64,000 nucleotides of DNA, from positions 3,650,501 to 3,714,500 of the forward strand of contig NZ_FNTF01000002.1 in assembly GCF_900105495.1 (NCBI RefSeq). Direction: 5' to 3'. The DNA comes from Pseudomonas frederiksbergensis (GTDB lineage: Bacteria; Pseudomonadota; Gammaproteobacteria; Pseudomonadales; Pseudomonadaceae). A model generated the notes under the pieces. It made no database searches, had not been told where the DNA came from, and saw nothing but the letters and a program-made list of their open reading frames with translations. The translations under genes were made by a program, and so were the position numbers. Below, piece by piece: positions 34,584 to 45,111 of this stretch (positions within the stretch are counted from its first letter, which is position 1; every line of letters begins with the position of its first letter).

Positions 34584-35603
34584 TCAAACCTTGACGATCC
34601 AGCCCGCTGGCGCTTCGATGTCGCCGGTCTGTACACCGGTCAGCTCTTTGTAGAGCTTCTGGGTGACCGGGCCGACTTCGGTTTCGCTGTGGAACACGTG
34701 CAGTTTGTCGTTGTAGCTGATGCCGCCGATCGGGGTGATCACCGCAGCAGTACCGCAAGCGCCGGCTTCCTTGAAGTCGGACAGCTTGTCGATGAACACG
34801 TCGCCTTCGACCACTTCCAGGCCCAGACGCGATTTTGCCAGCTCGATCAACGACAGGCGGGTAATGCCCGGCAGGACCGACGGCGAATTCGGGGTCACGA
34901 ACTTGTTGTCGTGGGTGATCCCGAAGAAGTTGGCCGAGCCGACTTCTTCGATTTTCGTGTGGGTCATCGGGTCCAGGTAAATGCAGTCGGCGTAGTGGGC
35001 TTTCTTGGCCTGGGAACCTGGCATCAGGCTGGCCGCGTAGTTACCACCGACCTTGGCTGCACCGGTGCCTTGTGGGGCGGCGCGGTCGTAGCTGGAGATC
35101 AGGAAGTTGTGCGGGGTCAGGCCGCCCTTGAAGTAGGCACCGACCGGGATGGCGAAGATCGAGAAGATGAACTCGGGGGCGGTACGCACGCCGATGTTGT
35201 CACCCACGCCGATCACGAACGGACGCAGGTACAGCGCGCCGCCGGTGCCGTAAGGCGGGATGAAACGCTCGTTGGCGCGGACCACTTCCTTGCAGGCTTC
35301 GACGAACTGCTCGGTGGACACCTGTGGCATCAGCAGGCGCGCGCAGCTGCGTTGCATGCGGGCGGCGTTCTGGTCCGGGCGGAACAGGTTGATCGAACCG
35401 TCCTTGCAACGATAGGCCTTCAGCCCTTCGAAGCATTGCTGGCCATAGTGAAGGGCAGTGGAGCCTTCGCTGATGTGCAGCACATTGTCTTCGGTCAGGG
35501 TGCCTTTGTCCCACTCGCCATTACGCCAGTGCGACAGATAGCGCTTGTCTGTCTTGATGTAGTCAAAACCCAACTTGTCCCAATTGATGCTTTCGTTACC
35601 CAT
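34584..35603 (-). CDS. ilvE: Branched-chain amino acid aminotransferase
   Basis: A 339-residue fold-type IV PLP enzyme that interconverts leucine, isoleucine and valine with their 2-oxo acids. Visible are GSTALHYGQQCFEGLKAYR, the PLP lysine in KVGGNYAASLMPGSQAKKAHYADCIYLD (the lysine follows the glycine pair) and NFFGI plus SPSVLPGITRLS. Length matches the large bacterial type. It lies downstream of lpdV in the same direction but is separated by a long repeat, so it is likely transcribed alone. Confidence 0.95.
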   Translation of the reverse strand: MGNESINWDKLGFDYIKTDKRYLSHWRNGEWDKGTLTEDNVLHISEGSTALHYGQQCFEGLKAYRCKDGSINLFRPDQNAARMQRSCARLLMPQVSTEQFVEACKEVVRANERFIPPYGTGGALYLRPFVIGVGDNIGVRTAPEFIFSIFAIPVGAYFKGGLTPHNFLISSYDRAAPQGTGAAKVGGNYAASLMPGSQAKKAHYADCIYLDPMTHTKIEEVGSANFFGITHDNKFVTPNSPSVLPGITRLSLIELAKSRLGLEVVEGDVFIDKLSDFKEAGACGTAAVITPIGGISYNDKLHVFHSETEVGPVTQKLYKELTGVQTGDIEAPAGWIVKV

Positions 35604-35719
35604 GACACCCTCTATCGCTTAACAACCGCCGAAACGGTTCAAGGCTTCTGACGTTTTTCTGGATGGGGACAACAATACTTCATTCCGGGCCCATTTCGCA
35701 GCCCGCAATTCGTTCCTTT

Positions 35720-35826
35720 GATCGTTCCCACGCTCTGCGTGGGAATGCAGCCCGGGACGCTCCGCGTCCATAACGCGGTCGCGGAGCGTCCGTTGAGGCA
35801 TTCCCACGCGGAGCGTGGGAACGATC
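35720..35826. repeat. Multi-hairpin repeat, GTTCCCACGC family (copy 2)
   Basis: Starts GATCGTTCCCACGCTCTGCG, with an inner GGGACGC/GCGTCC pair, and ends with the inverted copy. It fills the space between ilvE and lpdV. Confidence 0.9.
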
Positions 35827-35837
35827 AGATGAAGCGG

Positions 35838-37220
35838 TTACAGGTGCAGCGCGTGGCCGAGGGCTCGCAACGCCGCTTCCTGTACCGCCTCGCCGAGTGT
35901 CGGATGCGCGTGGATGGTGCCGGCAATGTCTTCCAGCCGGGCGCCCATTTCAAGGCTCTGGCCGAACGCCGTCGACAATTCCGACACGCCCACACCGACC
36001 GCCTGCCAGCCGACAATCACATGATTGTCACGCCGCGCCACGACCCGCACGAAGCCGCTTTTCGATTCCAGCGTCATCGCCCGACCATTGGCGGCAAACG
36101 GGAAACTGGAAACGATGCAGTCCAGGCCCGCCGCCTTGACGTCGTCCGGGGTCTTGCCGACCACCACCAGTTCCGGGTCGGTAAAGCACACGGCGGCGAT
36201 GGCGGTCGGGTTGAACTCGCGGGATTTGCCGCTGATCAGTTCGGCAACCATCTCACCCTGAGCCATGGCCCGGTGCGCGAGCATTGGTTCGCCGCTCACG
36301 TCGCCAATGGCATACACATTGCGCATGCTGGTCTGGCAGCGGTTGTCGATCTTGATCGCCGAGCCGTTCATGTCCAGGTTCAAACCTTCGAGGTTCCAGC
36401 CCTGAGTGTTCGGTTTACGGCCGACGGCGACGAGTACCTGATCGGTTTCCAGGTTCAGGGTGTCGCCATTCGGATCAAGAACTTGCAGTGTATTGCTAGA
36501 AGAATCAAAGCCTTGGACGCTGTGCTTCAAGTAAAGCTTCATGCCGAATTTTTTCAGTTCGTCATGCACAGGCTGCGTCAGTTCCGCGTCGTAGGCCGGC
36601 AGGATGCGATCCTGAGCCTCGACCACGCTGACCTCAGCGCCGAGCTTGCGATAGGCGATCCCCAGCTCCAGACCGATGTAACCGCCACCGACGACGATCA
36701 GCCGTTTCGGCACGGACGTCGGCGCCAGGGCTTCGGTGGAGGAGATGATCGGGCCGCCAATCGGCAGCATCGGCAGGTTCACGCTTTTCGAGCCGGTGGC
36801 CAGCACCAGGTGTTCGCACTGAATCCGCGTGTCGCCGACGTCGACGGTTTTGCCGTCGACGATCTTGGCCCAACCTTGAATGACCTGAACCTTGTTCTTT
36901 TTCAGCAGCGCCGCCACGCCGGTGGTCAGGCGATCAACGATGCCGTCCTTCCACTCGACACTTTTACTGATATCGAGGGTCGGCGCCGACACGCTGATGC
37001 CCAGCGCCGAATGCTGGCTGTGATGCTGCGTCTGGTGAAACTGTTCGGCGACGTGGATCAACGCCTTGGACGGAATGCAGCCGATGTTCAGGCACGTGCC
37101 GCCCAGGGATTCGCCTTCGACCAGAATGGTCGAGATGCCCAGCTGACCGGCACGAATCGCCGTCACATAACCGCCAGGGCCGCCGCCGATAATCAGCAGC
37201 GTGGTGTTCAAATTCTGCAT
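35838..37220 (-). CDS. lpdV: Dihydrolipoyl dehydrogenase of the branched-chain complex (E3)
   Basis: A 460-residue FAD enzyme that reoxidises the lipoamide on E2 and reduces NAD+. FAD is bound by [21 protein letters not shown], the redox disulfide is [16 protein letters not shown] is bound by [20 protein letters not shown], and the C-terminal dimer motif is [15 protein letters not shown]. Last gene of the bkd operon, three bases after bkdB. Confidence 0.95.
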   Translation of the reverse strand: MQNLNTTLLIIGGGPGGYVTAIRAGQLGISTILVEGESLGGTCLNIGCIPSKALIHVAEQFHQTQHHSQHSALGISVSAPTLDISKSVEWKDGIVDRLTTGVAALLKKNKVQVIQGWAKIVDGKTVDVGDTRIQCEHLVLATGSKSVNLPMLPIGGPIISSTEALAPTSVPKRLIVVGGGYIGLELGIAYRKLGAEVSVVEAQDRILPAYDAELTQPVHDELKKFGMKLYLKHSVQGFDSSSNTLQVLDPNGDTLNLETDQVLVAVGRKPNTQGWNLEGLNLDMNGSAIKIDNRCQTSMRNVYAIGDVSGEPMLAHRAMAQGEMVAELISGKSREFNPTAIAAVCFTDPELVVVGKTPDDVKAAGLDCIVSSFPFAANGRAMTLESKSGFVRVVARRDNHVIVGWQAVGVGVSELSTAFGQSLEMGARLEDIAGTIHAHPTLGEAVQEAALRALGHALHL

Positions 37221-37223
37221 GTC

Positions 37224-38495
37224 TTACTCCACAAACAAGGTTGCGGGTTGTTCGAGCAAGCCACGGATGGCCTGGATGAATTGCGCCGCGTCCATGCCGT
37301 CGACCACGCGGTGATCGAAGGAGCTGGAGAGGTTCATCATCTTGCGAATCACGATCTGGCCTTTGACGACCATCGGGCGTTCGACGATTTTGTTGACGCC
37401 CACGATCGCCACTTCAGGCAGGTTCAGCACCGGGGTGCTGACGATACCGCCCAAGGCGCCGAGGCTGGTCAGGGTGATGGTCGAACCGGACAACTCATCG
37501 CGGCTGGCCTTGCCATTGCGGGCAGCGGTAGCGAGGCGCGAAATTTCCTGAGCGCTGTCCCACAGGCTGCGGGTTTCGGCGTGACGGACCACCGGCACCA
37601 TCAAACCGATGTCAGCTTGGGTGGCGATGCCGACATGCACCGCGCCGAGGCGGGTGATGACCTGGGCTTCGTCGTCGTAACGGGCGTTGATCTGCGGGAA
37701 GTCGCGCAGGGCAACGACCAGTGCGCGGACCAGGAACGGCAGCAAGGTCAGCTTGCCGCGGGTCGCGCCGTGTTTTTCGTTCAGGTGAGCGCGCAGTTCT
37801 TCCACGGCGGTGACGTCGATTTCTTCGACATAACTGAAATGAGCGGCGCGCTGAGTGGCGTCCTGCATGCGCTGGGCGATCTTGCGGCGCATGCCGATGA
37901 CCGGGATCTGTTCTTCATCGTTACGCTGGGCGTAAGCGGCGACAGCGGTGGATTGCGGCTGCTGACCTTGAGCCAGATAGGCCTCGAGGTCTTCGTGCAG
38001 CACCCGACCGGCAGGGCCGGTGCCACGCACCAGACGCAATTGAATGCCGAGGTCCAGCGCATGTTTGCGCACGGCCGGTGAGGCCAGCGGACGCTCATCC
38101 GCTTCGCGAGCGACCATCGGGCCCTGGCATACGGCAGCTCGCGGCGCTGCGGCAACAACCGGTTTGCTCTCGACAGCGGTGGCAACTTTCGGTGCCGACA
38201 CCGGCGCTTCTTTAACCGGTGCAGGCTGCGCCGACTCTTTAACGTTGCCCGCGCCTTCGACTTCAATGCTGATCAGGATGCTGCCAACCGCCATGACTTC
38301 GCCAGGCTGTCCGCCCAGGGCTATCACCTTGCCGTTCACCGGCGAAGGGATGTCGACCATCGCCTTGTCGGTCATGACATCGGCCAGTACCTGGTCTTCG
38401 ACGACCATGTCGCCGACTTTGACGTGCCAAACCGACAGTTCAACTTCTGCAATGCCTTCACCAATGTCCGGCATTTTAATAACGTGCGTGCCCAT
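37224..38495 (-). CDS. bkdB: Branched-chain 2-oxo acid dehydrogenase E2 (dihydrolipoyl transacylase)
   Basis: A 423-residue E2. The N-terminal lipoyl domain has the modified lysine in ADVMTDKAMVDIPS. A peripheral subunit-binding domain follows (about 140-180, AVRKHALDLGIQLRLVRGTGPAGRVLHEDLEAYL), then the acyltransferase core with its catalytic histidine in SSSFDHRVVDGMDAAQF. It transfers the branched acyl group to CoA. It abuts bkdA2 with no gap and sits before lpdV. Confidence 0.96.
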   Translation of the reverse strand: MGTHVIKMPDIGEGIAEVELSVWHVKVGDMVVEDQVLADVMTDKAMVDIPSPVNGKVIALGGQPGEVMAVGSILISIEVEGAGNVKESAQPAPVKEAPVSAPKVATAVESKPVVAAAPRAAVCQGPMVAREADERPLASPAVRKHALDLGIQLRLVRGTGPAGRVLHEDLEAYLAQGQQPQSTAVAAYAQRNDEEQIPVIGMRRKIAQRMQDATQRAAHFSYVEEIDVTAVEELRAHLNEKHGATRGKLTLLPFLVRALVVALRDFPQINARYDDEAQVITRLGAVHVGIATQADIGLMVPVVRHAETRSLWDSAQEISRLATAARNGKASRDELSGSTITLTSLGALGGIVSTPVLNLPEVAIVGVNKIVERPMVVKGQIVIRKMMNLSSSFDHRVVDGMDAAQFIQAIRGLLEQPATLFVE

Positions 38496-39554
38496 TCAGA
38501 CCTCCATAACCCGATGCAAAGCCGCGCCCACTCGGGACGGACCAGGGAAATACGCCCACTCTTGTGCGTGCGGGTAGGGAGTGTCCCAACCGGTGACGCG
38601 TTCGATAGGCGCTTCCAGGTAGTGGAAGCAGTGCTCTTGCACCAGGGCGACCAGTTCGGCGCCGAAACCGCAGGTGCGGGTCGCTTCGTGCACGATCACG
38701 CAACGGCCGGTTTTCTTCACCGACTTGACGATGGTCTCCAGGTCCAGCGGCCACAGGCTGCGCAGGTCGATGACTTCGGCGTCTATGCCGGTTTCTTCAG
38801 CCGCCACTTGCGACACGTAAACGGTGGTGCCGTAAGTCAGGATGGTCACGTCCTTGCCCGGACGGGTGATCGCGGCGACGTCCAGCGGCACGGTGTAGTA
38901 ACCGTCCGGCACTTGCGCGGCCGGGTGTTTCGACCACGGGGTAACCGGGCGTTCGTGGTGACCGTCGAACGGGCCGTTGTACAGGCGTTTTGGCTCGAGG
39001 AAGATCACCGGGTCATCGTTTTCGATGGAGGCGATCAGCAAGCCTTTGGCGTCGTAAGGGTTGGACGGCATCACCGTGCGCAAACCGCAGACCTGGGTGA
39101 ACATCGCCTCGATGCTCTGGCTGTGGGTCTGGCCGCCGTAGATGCCGCCGCCGCAAGGCATGCGCAGGGTCATCGGGGCGGTGAACTCGCCGGCCGAGCG
39201 ATAACGCAGGCGGGCGGCTTCGGAAATGATCTGGTCCGACGCCGGGTAAACGTAGTCGGCGAACTGGATCTCGGCCACCGGCCGCAGACCGTAGGCGCCC
39301 ATGCCGACGGCGACGCCGACGATGCCGCTTTCGGAGATCGGCGCGTCGAATACGCGGGAGGTGCCGTACTTGTTCTGCAGGCCTTCGGTGCAACGGAACA
39401 CGCCGCCGAAGTAGCCGACGTCCTGGCCGAACACCACGACGTTGTCGTCACGCTCAAGCATCACATCCATGGCCGAGCGCAGGGCCTGGATCATGGTCAT
39501 GGTGGTCGTGGTCATGGCGGTTTCCAACTCGATATTGTTGTTGTGATCGTTCAT
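38496..39554 (-). CDS. bkdA2: Branched-chain 2-oxo acid dehydrogenase E1 beta subunit
   Basis: A 352-residue subunit of the thiamine-dependent E1 decarboxylase. The transketolase-type pyrimidine-binding domain has VVVFGQDVGYFGGVFRCTEGLQNKYG and IGVA-like GIVGVAVGMGAYGLRPVAEIQF; the C-terminal domain carries VILTYGTTVYVSQVAAEETG-like and EATRTCGFGAE. An early second ATG is possible at the MTTTT sequence about 13 codons in. One base after bkdA1, zero before bkdB. Confidence 0.95.
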   Translation of the reverse strand: MNDHNNNIELETAMTTTTMTMIQALRSAMDVMLERDDNVVVFGQDVGYFGGVFRCTEGLQNKYGTSRVFDAPISESGIVGVAVGMGAYGLRPVAEIQFADYVYPASDQIISEAARLRYRSAGEFTAPMTLRMPCGGGIYGGQTHSQSIEAMFTQVCGLRTVMPSNPYDAKGLLIASIENDDPVIFLEPKRLYNGPFDGHHERPVTPWSKHPAAQVPDGYYTVPLDVAAITRPGKDVTILTYGTTVYVSQVAAEETGIDAEVIDLRSLWPLDLETIVKSVKKTGRCVIVHEATRTCGFGAELVALVQEHCFHYLEAPIERVTGWDTPYPHAQEWAYFPGPSRVGAALHRVMEV

Positions 39555-39555
39555 G

Positions 39556-40836
<1,281 letters not shown>

Positions 40837-40976
40837 TCATTCTTCGGTGAAAGAAATCTTGTCCTACAACAATCATAGGCCGGGCCAAGAAGAATATTTC
40901 TCTCTGTTTCATTGCGCTGGTGATCATTTGAGGATAAAAAATCTGCATAAACATAAAAAACAGGTGGTTTTGTCTC

Positions 40977-41465
40977 ATGCGCAAACTGGACCGTACCGAT
41001 ATCGGCATTTTGAACAGCCTTCAGGAGAACGCGCGCATCACCAACGCCGACCTCGCACGCTCGGTCAATCTGTCGCCAACCCCGTGCTTCAACCGGGTCA
41101 AGGCGATGGAGGAATTGGGCCTGATTCGTGAGCAAGTGACGCTGCTGGATGCCGACTTGCTGGGGCTGCATGTGAATGTGTTCATTCATGTGAGCCTGGA
41201 AAAACAGGTGGAGGAGGCGTTGCAGCATTTCGAGGAAGCGATCTCGGATCGCCCGGAAGTGATGGAGTGCTATTTGATGGCCGGCGACCCGGATTACTTG
41301 ATTCGCGTACTGGTGCCGACTATTCAGTCGCTGGAGCGCTTCATGATGGACTTCCTCACCAAAGTCCCCGGCGTTGCCAATATCCGCTCGAGCTTTGCGC
41401 TCAAGCAGGTGCGGTATAAGACGGCGTTGCCGTTGCCGGCGAATGGGTTAACTCTCGCGAACTAA
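40977..41465 (+). CDS. bkdR: Lrp/AsnC-family transcriptional activator of the bkd operon
   Basis: A 162-residue regulator. The N-terminal helix-turn-helix ([45 protein letters not shown]) is followed by the RAM effector domain ([27 protein letters not shown]). In Pseudomonas, BkdR senses branched-chain amino acids and activates bkdA1. Here it diverges from bkdA1 exactly as in characterised species. The 185-base spacer is AT-rich and likely holds the BkdR sites. Confidence 0.95.
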   Translation: MRKLDRTDIGILNSLQENARITNADLARSVNLSPTPCFNRVKAMEELGLIREQVTLLDADLLGLHVNVFIHVSLEKQVEEALQHFEEAISDRPEVMECYLMAGDPDYLIRVLVPTIQSLERFMMDFLTKVPGVANIRSSFALKQVRYKTALPLPANGLTLAN

Positions 41466-41476
41466 ACGCAAATCCC

Positions 41477-41597
41477 CTGTAGCAGCTGTCGAGCACCGCG
41501 AGGCAGCGTTCGGCTGCGTAGCAGTCGCAGACCCTACAACCGAGTTCCTTCAGGTAAACCGCGGACGCAGCCTCGCGGTGCTCGACAGCTGCTACGG
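41477..41597. repeat. Inverted repeat, GTAGCAGCTGTCGAGC family (copy 1)
   Basis: GTAGCAGCTGTCGAGCACCG at the left faces CGGTGCTCGACAGCTGCTAC at the right, with about 75 bases between. It lies between bkdR and the metallohydrolase gene. A second copy is at 59905. Confidence 0.85.
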
Positions 41598-41613
41598 GTT
41601 ACGTGTTCGATCA

Positions 41614-42477
41614 TTAGAGTTTATTCAGAGGGATCTTCAAATAGGTGACGCCATTGCCCTCAGCCGGCGGCAAATTCCCCGCCCGCACATTCACCTGGAT
41701 CGCCGGCAGTAATAGCGTCGGCATGCCCAACCCCGCATCGCGCCGGGTGCGCATGGCAACGAACGTGGCTTCGTCGATGCCGTCATGAATGTGAATGTTG
41801 CTTTTGCGCTGTTCACCCACCGTGCTCATGCACTGCGGTTTACGCCCCTCGGGCGGGTAGTCATGACAGACATACAGTCGGACGCCGGCAGGGAAGGCCA
41901 GCAGCTTGTGAATCGAGGCAAACATCTGATTGGCATTGCCGCCGGGAAAGTCGCAGCGCGCGGTGCCCACATCCGGCATGAACAATGTATCGCCCACCAG
42001 AATCACATCGCTGTCGATCAGATAAGCCATGTCCGCTGGCGTATGGCCGGGAACATGCAGGGCCGTGGCCTTGAGATTGCCGATGCGGAACGATTCATCC
42101 GGCGCGAACAGATGATCGAACTGCGAACCATCGATACAGAATTCCGGCTCAAGGTTGAACAGGGTCTTGAACACGCTTTGAACCTTGCTGATCGACTGAC
42201 CAATCGCAATCTTCCCGCCCAGTTCCCGACGCAGATACGGCGCAGCGGACAGGTGATCGGCATGGGCGTGGGTTTCCAGCAGCCATTGCACCTGCAACTG
42301 ATGCTGGCGAACGAAGGCGATGATCTTGTCGGCCTGGGTGGTGGCGGTTCGCCCCGCGGCGGGGTCGTAATCGAGCACCGGGTCGACGATGGCGCAGTGT
42401 CCGCCATCGTGTTCGTAGATGACGTAGCTGTAGGTCGACGAGGCAGGGTCTAAAAAAGCTTCAATCAAGGCAGGCAT
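41614..42477 (-). CDS. MBL-fold metallohydrolase (ETHE1/persulfide dioxygenase-like)
   Basis: A 287-residue metallo-beta-lactamase fold protein. The metal motif is ETHAHADHLSAAPYLR, followed by VPGHTPADMAYLI with a histidine, GDTLFMPDVGTARCDFPGG with the bridging aspartate, and CHDYPPEGR. ETHE1-type enzymes oxidise glutathione persulfide to sulfite. Divergent from a TauE/SafE permease, which could export the sulfite, so a sulfide-detoxification pair is likely. A beta-lactamase or lactonase function is a less likely alternative. Confidence 0.85.
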   Translation of the reverse strand: MPALIEAFLDPASSTYSYVIYEHDGGHCAIVDPVLDYDPAAGRTATTQADKIIAFVRQHQLQVQWLLETHAHADHLSAAPYLRRELGGKIAIGQSISKVQSVFKTLFNLEPEFCIDGSQFDHLFAPDESFRIGNLKATALHVPGHTPADMAYLIDSDVILVGDTLFMPDVGTARCDFPGGNANQMFASIHKLLAFPAGVRLYVCHDYPPEGRKPQCMSTVGEQRKSNIHIHDGIDEATFVAMRTRRDAGLGMPTLLLPAIQVNVRAGNLPPAEGNGVTYLKIPLNKL

Positions 42478-42638
42478 GGTGGCCGTTTTCTTTTAGGACA
42501 AGCCATGAGGGTAGTTTCATTCTCCCTGCGCTGACCAGCCCGCATCAATTCAATTAATCAAAAAAGCTGCGCGGGCTCTATTCTGTCAGTCATCGATACC
42601 GGGCGTTCCCGGCTTTTTTCGCGGATCACGAGTGTTTT

Positions 42639-43445
42639 ATGTTGCTGGCAATTTTTTTTGGCGTGGTGATGGGGTTGGTTCTCGGTTTGACCGGCGCCGG
42701 TGGCGGCATTCTTGCGGTGCCGGCGCTGGTGCTGGGGCTGGGTTGGACCATGACGCAAGCCGCGCCGGTCGCCCTGTTCGCGGTGGGCAGTGCGGCGGCT
42801 GTCGGCGCCATTGACGGGTTGCGCCATGGCCTGGTGCGTTATCGCGCAGCGTTGCTGATCGCTCTGCTGGGGGCGATTTTTTCGCCGATCGGCATCTACT
42901 TCGCCCATCAGTTGCCGGAAAAAATCCTGATGATCCTGTTCAGCCTGCTGATGGTCATGGTGGCCTGGCGGATGCTGCGCCGAGAGCGCCAGGACGAAGG
43001 GCCAAGCGACCACGGCCACGCCAACTGGGGCCAGAAGAACTGCATGCTCGACCAGCAGACCGGGCGCTTTTCCTGGACCGCCAAATGCACCGCGACCCTC
43101 GCGGCACTGGGCGCGGTGACCGGTGTGGTATCGGGGCTGCTCGGGGTCGGTGGCGGCTTCCTGATCGTCCCTGCATTCAAGCAACTGACCGATGTGCAGA
43201 TGCGCGGCATCGTCGCCACGTCGTTGATGGTGATCAGCCTGATTTCCGCCATCGGCGTGATTGGCGCGTTTCAGGCCGGGGTGCGAATCGACGGTTTGGG
43301 CGTGGCGTTTATCGTCGCGAGCATCGTCGGCATGATCATTGGCCGAAGACTTTGTGCGCGAGTCCCGGCCCGGGCATTGCAGATCGGCTTCGCCAGCATC
43401 TGTGTCGTGGTCGCCGCTTACATGCTGTTTAGAGCGGGCGTCTAG
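42639..43445 (+). CDS. Sulfite exporter TauE/SafE family protein
   Basis: A 268-residue inner-membrane protein with about eight helices and two internal repeats: GVVMGLVLGLTGAGGGILAVPALV and GVVSGLLGVGGGFLIVPAF. Members export sulfite or organosulfonates. The charged loop (RRERQDEGPSDHGHANWGQKN) is cytoplasmic. Divergent from the ETHE1-like gene with about 160 bases between; a shared role in sulfur handling is inferred. Confidence 0.88.
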   Translation: MLLAIFFGVVMGLVLGLTGAGGGILAVPALVLGLGWTMTQAAPVALFAVGSAAAVGAIDGLRHGLVRYRAALLIALLGAIFSPIGIYFAHQLPEKILMILFSLLMVMVAWRMLRRERQDEGPSDHGHANWGQKNCMLDQQTGRFSWTAKCTATLAALGAVTGVVSGLLGVGGGFLIVPAFKQLTDVQMRGIVATSLMVISLISAIGVIGAFQAGVRIDGLGVAFIVASIVGMIIGRRLCARVPARALQIGFASICVVVAAYMLFRAGV

Positions 43446-43654
43446 CAAGTACCGGTTCCTGTGGACGCCAGTCCGTTCCACAGGCGTACGCCTTAAGTTC
43501 CGGGCCTCGTCGACGGACGGTCTTACACCGAACTTGCCGCGCATCACCTGCCACTCCAAAGCATTTCAAAACCGCCTCCAAGGCAGCGTATGACGCCGCC
43601 GGTCAGCTTTCGATAATCGCCTCCGACATCCAGTCCCCCGCTGCGGAGCGCGTC

Positions 43655-44839
43655 ATGCACAACAATAAGAACATCAAGCATCGTTTCTTGCCTGCCTTCA
43701 TCGCCAGCCTTTCGACCCTCGGTTTGAGCTCGATGGCCCAAGCCGAGATCGTGCTGTACGACAAGGACCAGACCACGTTTTCCACCGACGGCTACATCAA
43801 CGCTTTTTACGTGAACAGCGATGTGGACCGTGCCGGCGACCAGTTCGACCGCAAGCAAGCGCGGGTCAAAATGGGTTTTCTGCCCAACTACCTGGGCTTC
43901 AACATGGGCAAGCAGGTCGATGACCTCAAGCTCGGCGCCCGGTCTTCTTTCTGGGTGACCATCAACGACAGCGAAACCAACGGCACCGACACCGCCATCG
44001 ACGTGCGTCAGTTCTACGGCACGGTGGCCAACCCTGAGTGGGGCGAAGTGCTGGTCGGCAAGGACTTCGGCCTGTTCGCCCGTTCCAACATCCTGCTCGA
44101 TGAGTTGCTCGCCGGTTACGGCCAGGTCAGCGATACCCTGGGGCTGGTGGACGGTGGCGGGGTGTCGTTCGGCAATATCGGCACGGGTTATCCGTACCCG
44201 TTCCCGACGTCGCAGATCACCTACCGCACGCCGGTGATGGAGGGTTTGCGAGTGGCCGTGGGGATCATGGACCCGGTGGACACCAACGACAGCAGCCCGA
44301 CCGGCAAGGCGTACCAAGAGAACCCGCGTACCGAAAGCGAGATCACCTATCAGTTCGACCTCGCCGGGGCGAAGATCTACAGCTGGGTCAACGGCAGCTA
44401 CCAGACGTCGGACAATACCGATTCCACCGTCGAGTCCGTCACCTCCAAAGGCGTCGGCTATGGCGTGCAGGCGAAAATGGGCGGTTTGTCCCTTACAGGC
44501 TCCGGCTTCCAGGCCAAAGGCATCAACCCGTTTTTCACCAACAACGCTGGCGAACCGACCCTGCGCAATGTCGACAGTGACGGTTACCTGCTGCAGGGCT
44601 CCTACAAACTGGGCAAGAACCGACTGGCCTTGTCTTACGGCAAGACCAACGACGACGGCAATGGCGTGGTCGGCAGCGGCGCGGACTACGAAACGCGCGG
44701 CGTTGCGTTGTTCCATGACATCAACGACAACCTCAAGCTGGTGGCCGAGTACAACCAGTTCGCAATCAACGGCCACGACACCAGCGACCAGGATGAAGAC
44801 ACCGACACCTTTGCGGTGGGGGCTGTGCTGACCTGGTAA
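43655..44839 (+). CDS. Gram-negative porin
   Basis: A 394-residue outer-membrane protein. A signal peptide covers about residues 1-30 (LSTLGLSSMAQA, then EIVLYDKDQTTFSTDGYINAF). Alternating strands and a terminal AVGAVLTW with aromatic end suit a 16-strand beta-barrel, of the general porin group rather than OprD (which is usually about 440 residues). The ATG at 43655 has a GGAG site. Specificity unknown. About 200 bases of noncoding DNA precede it and a REP pair follows. Confidence 0.88.
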   Translation: MHNNKNIKHRFLPAFIASLSTLGLSSMAQAEIVLYDKDQTTFSTDGYINAFYVNSDVDRAGDQFDRKQARVKMGFLPNYLGFNMGKQVDDLKLGARSSFWVTINDSETNGTDTAIDVRQFYGTVANPEWGEVLVGKDFGLFARSNILLDELLAGYGQVSDTLGLVDGGGVSFGNIGTGYPYPFPTSQITYRTPVMEGLRVAVGIMDPVDTNDSSPTGKAYQENPRTESEITYQFDLAGAKIYSWVNGSYQTSDNTDSTVESVTSKGVGYGVQAKMGGLSLTGSGFQAKGINPFFTNNAGEPTLRNVDSDGYLLQGSYKLGKNRLALSYGKTNDDGNGVVGSGADYETRGVALFHDINDNLKLVAEYNQFAINGHDTSDQDEDTDTFAVGAVLTW

Positions 44840-44860
44840 CCCTGTAGCGACGCCGCTTAC

Positions 44861-44974
44861 TTGTGGCGAGGGAGCTTGCTCCCGCTGGATCGCGTAGCGG
44901 TCCCGATCCTGGTCGCGCATCGGCCGGTTGGGGACTGCTTCGCAGTCCAGCGGGAGCAAGCTCCCTCGCCACAA
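44861..44974. repeat. REP-type palindrome pair
   Basis: Arms TTGTGGCGAGGGAGCTTGCT and AGCAAGCTCCCTCGCCACAA are perfect inverted copies and extend inward as CCCGCTGG/CCAGCGGG. They enclose about 60 bases between the porin and nosP genes. Confidence 0.9.
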
Positions 44975-45111
44975 ATGCGTCAGTCATCAAGTACTCAATT
45001 TGCCGACTCTCATCCCATCGAAGCGGCTACCCGCTACCCAAGTAGCATACGTCGCAGCTCACAGGCTTCGTACACTCCAGCCTCATACATGCGCACCTGC
45101 GGGAGGCGACG

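Noticed and set aside
35718..38081. Plus-strand frame of 787 residues antisense to lpdV and bkdB
   Set aside because: A long open frame caused by high GC in the codon third position of the real genes; translated sequence is His/Arg/Asp-rich with no domain.
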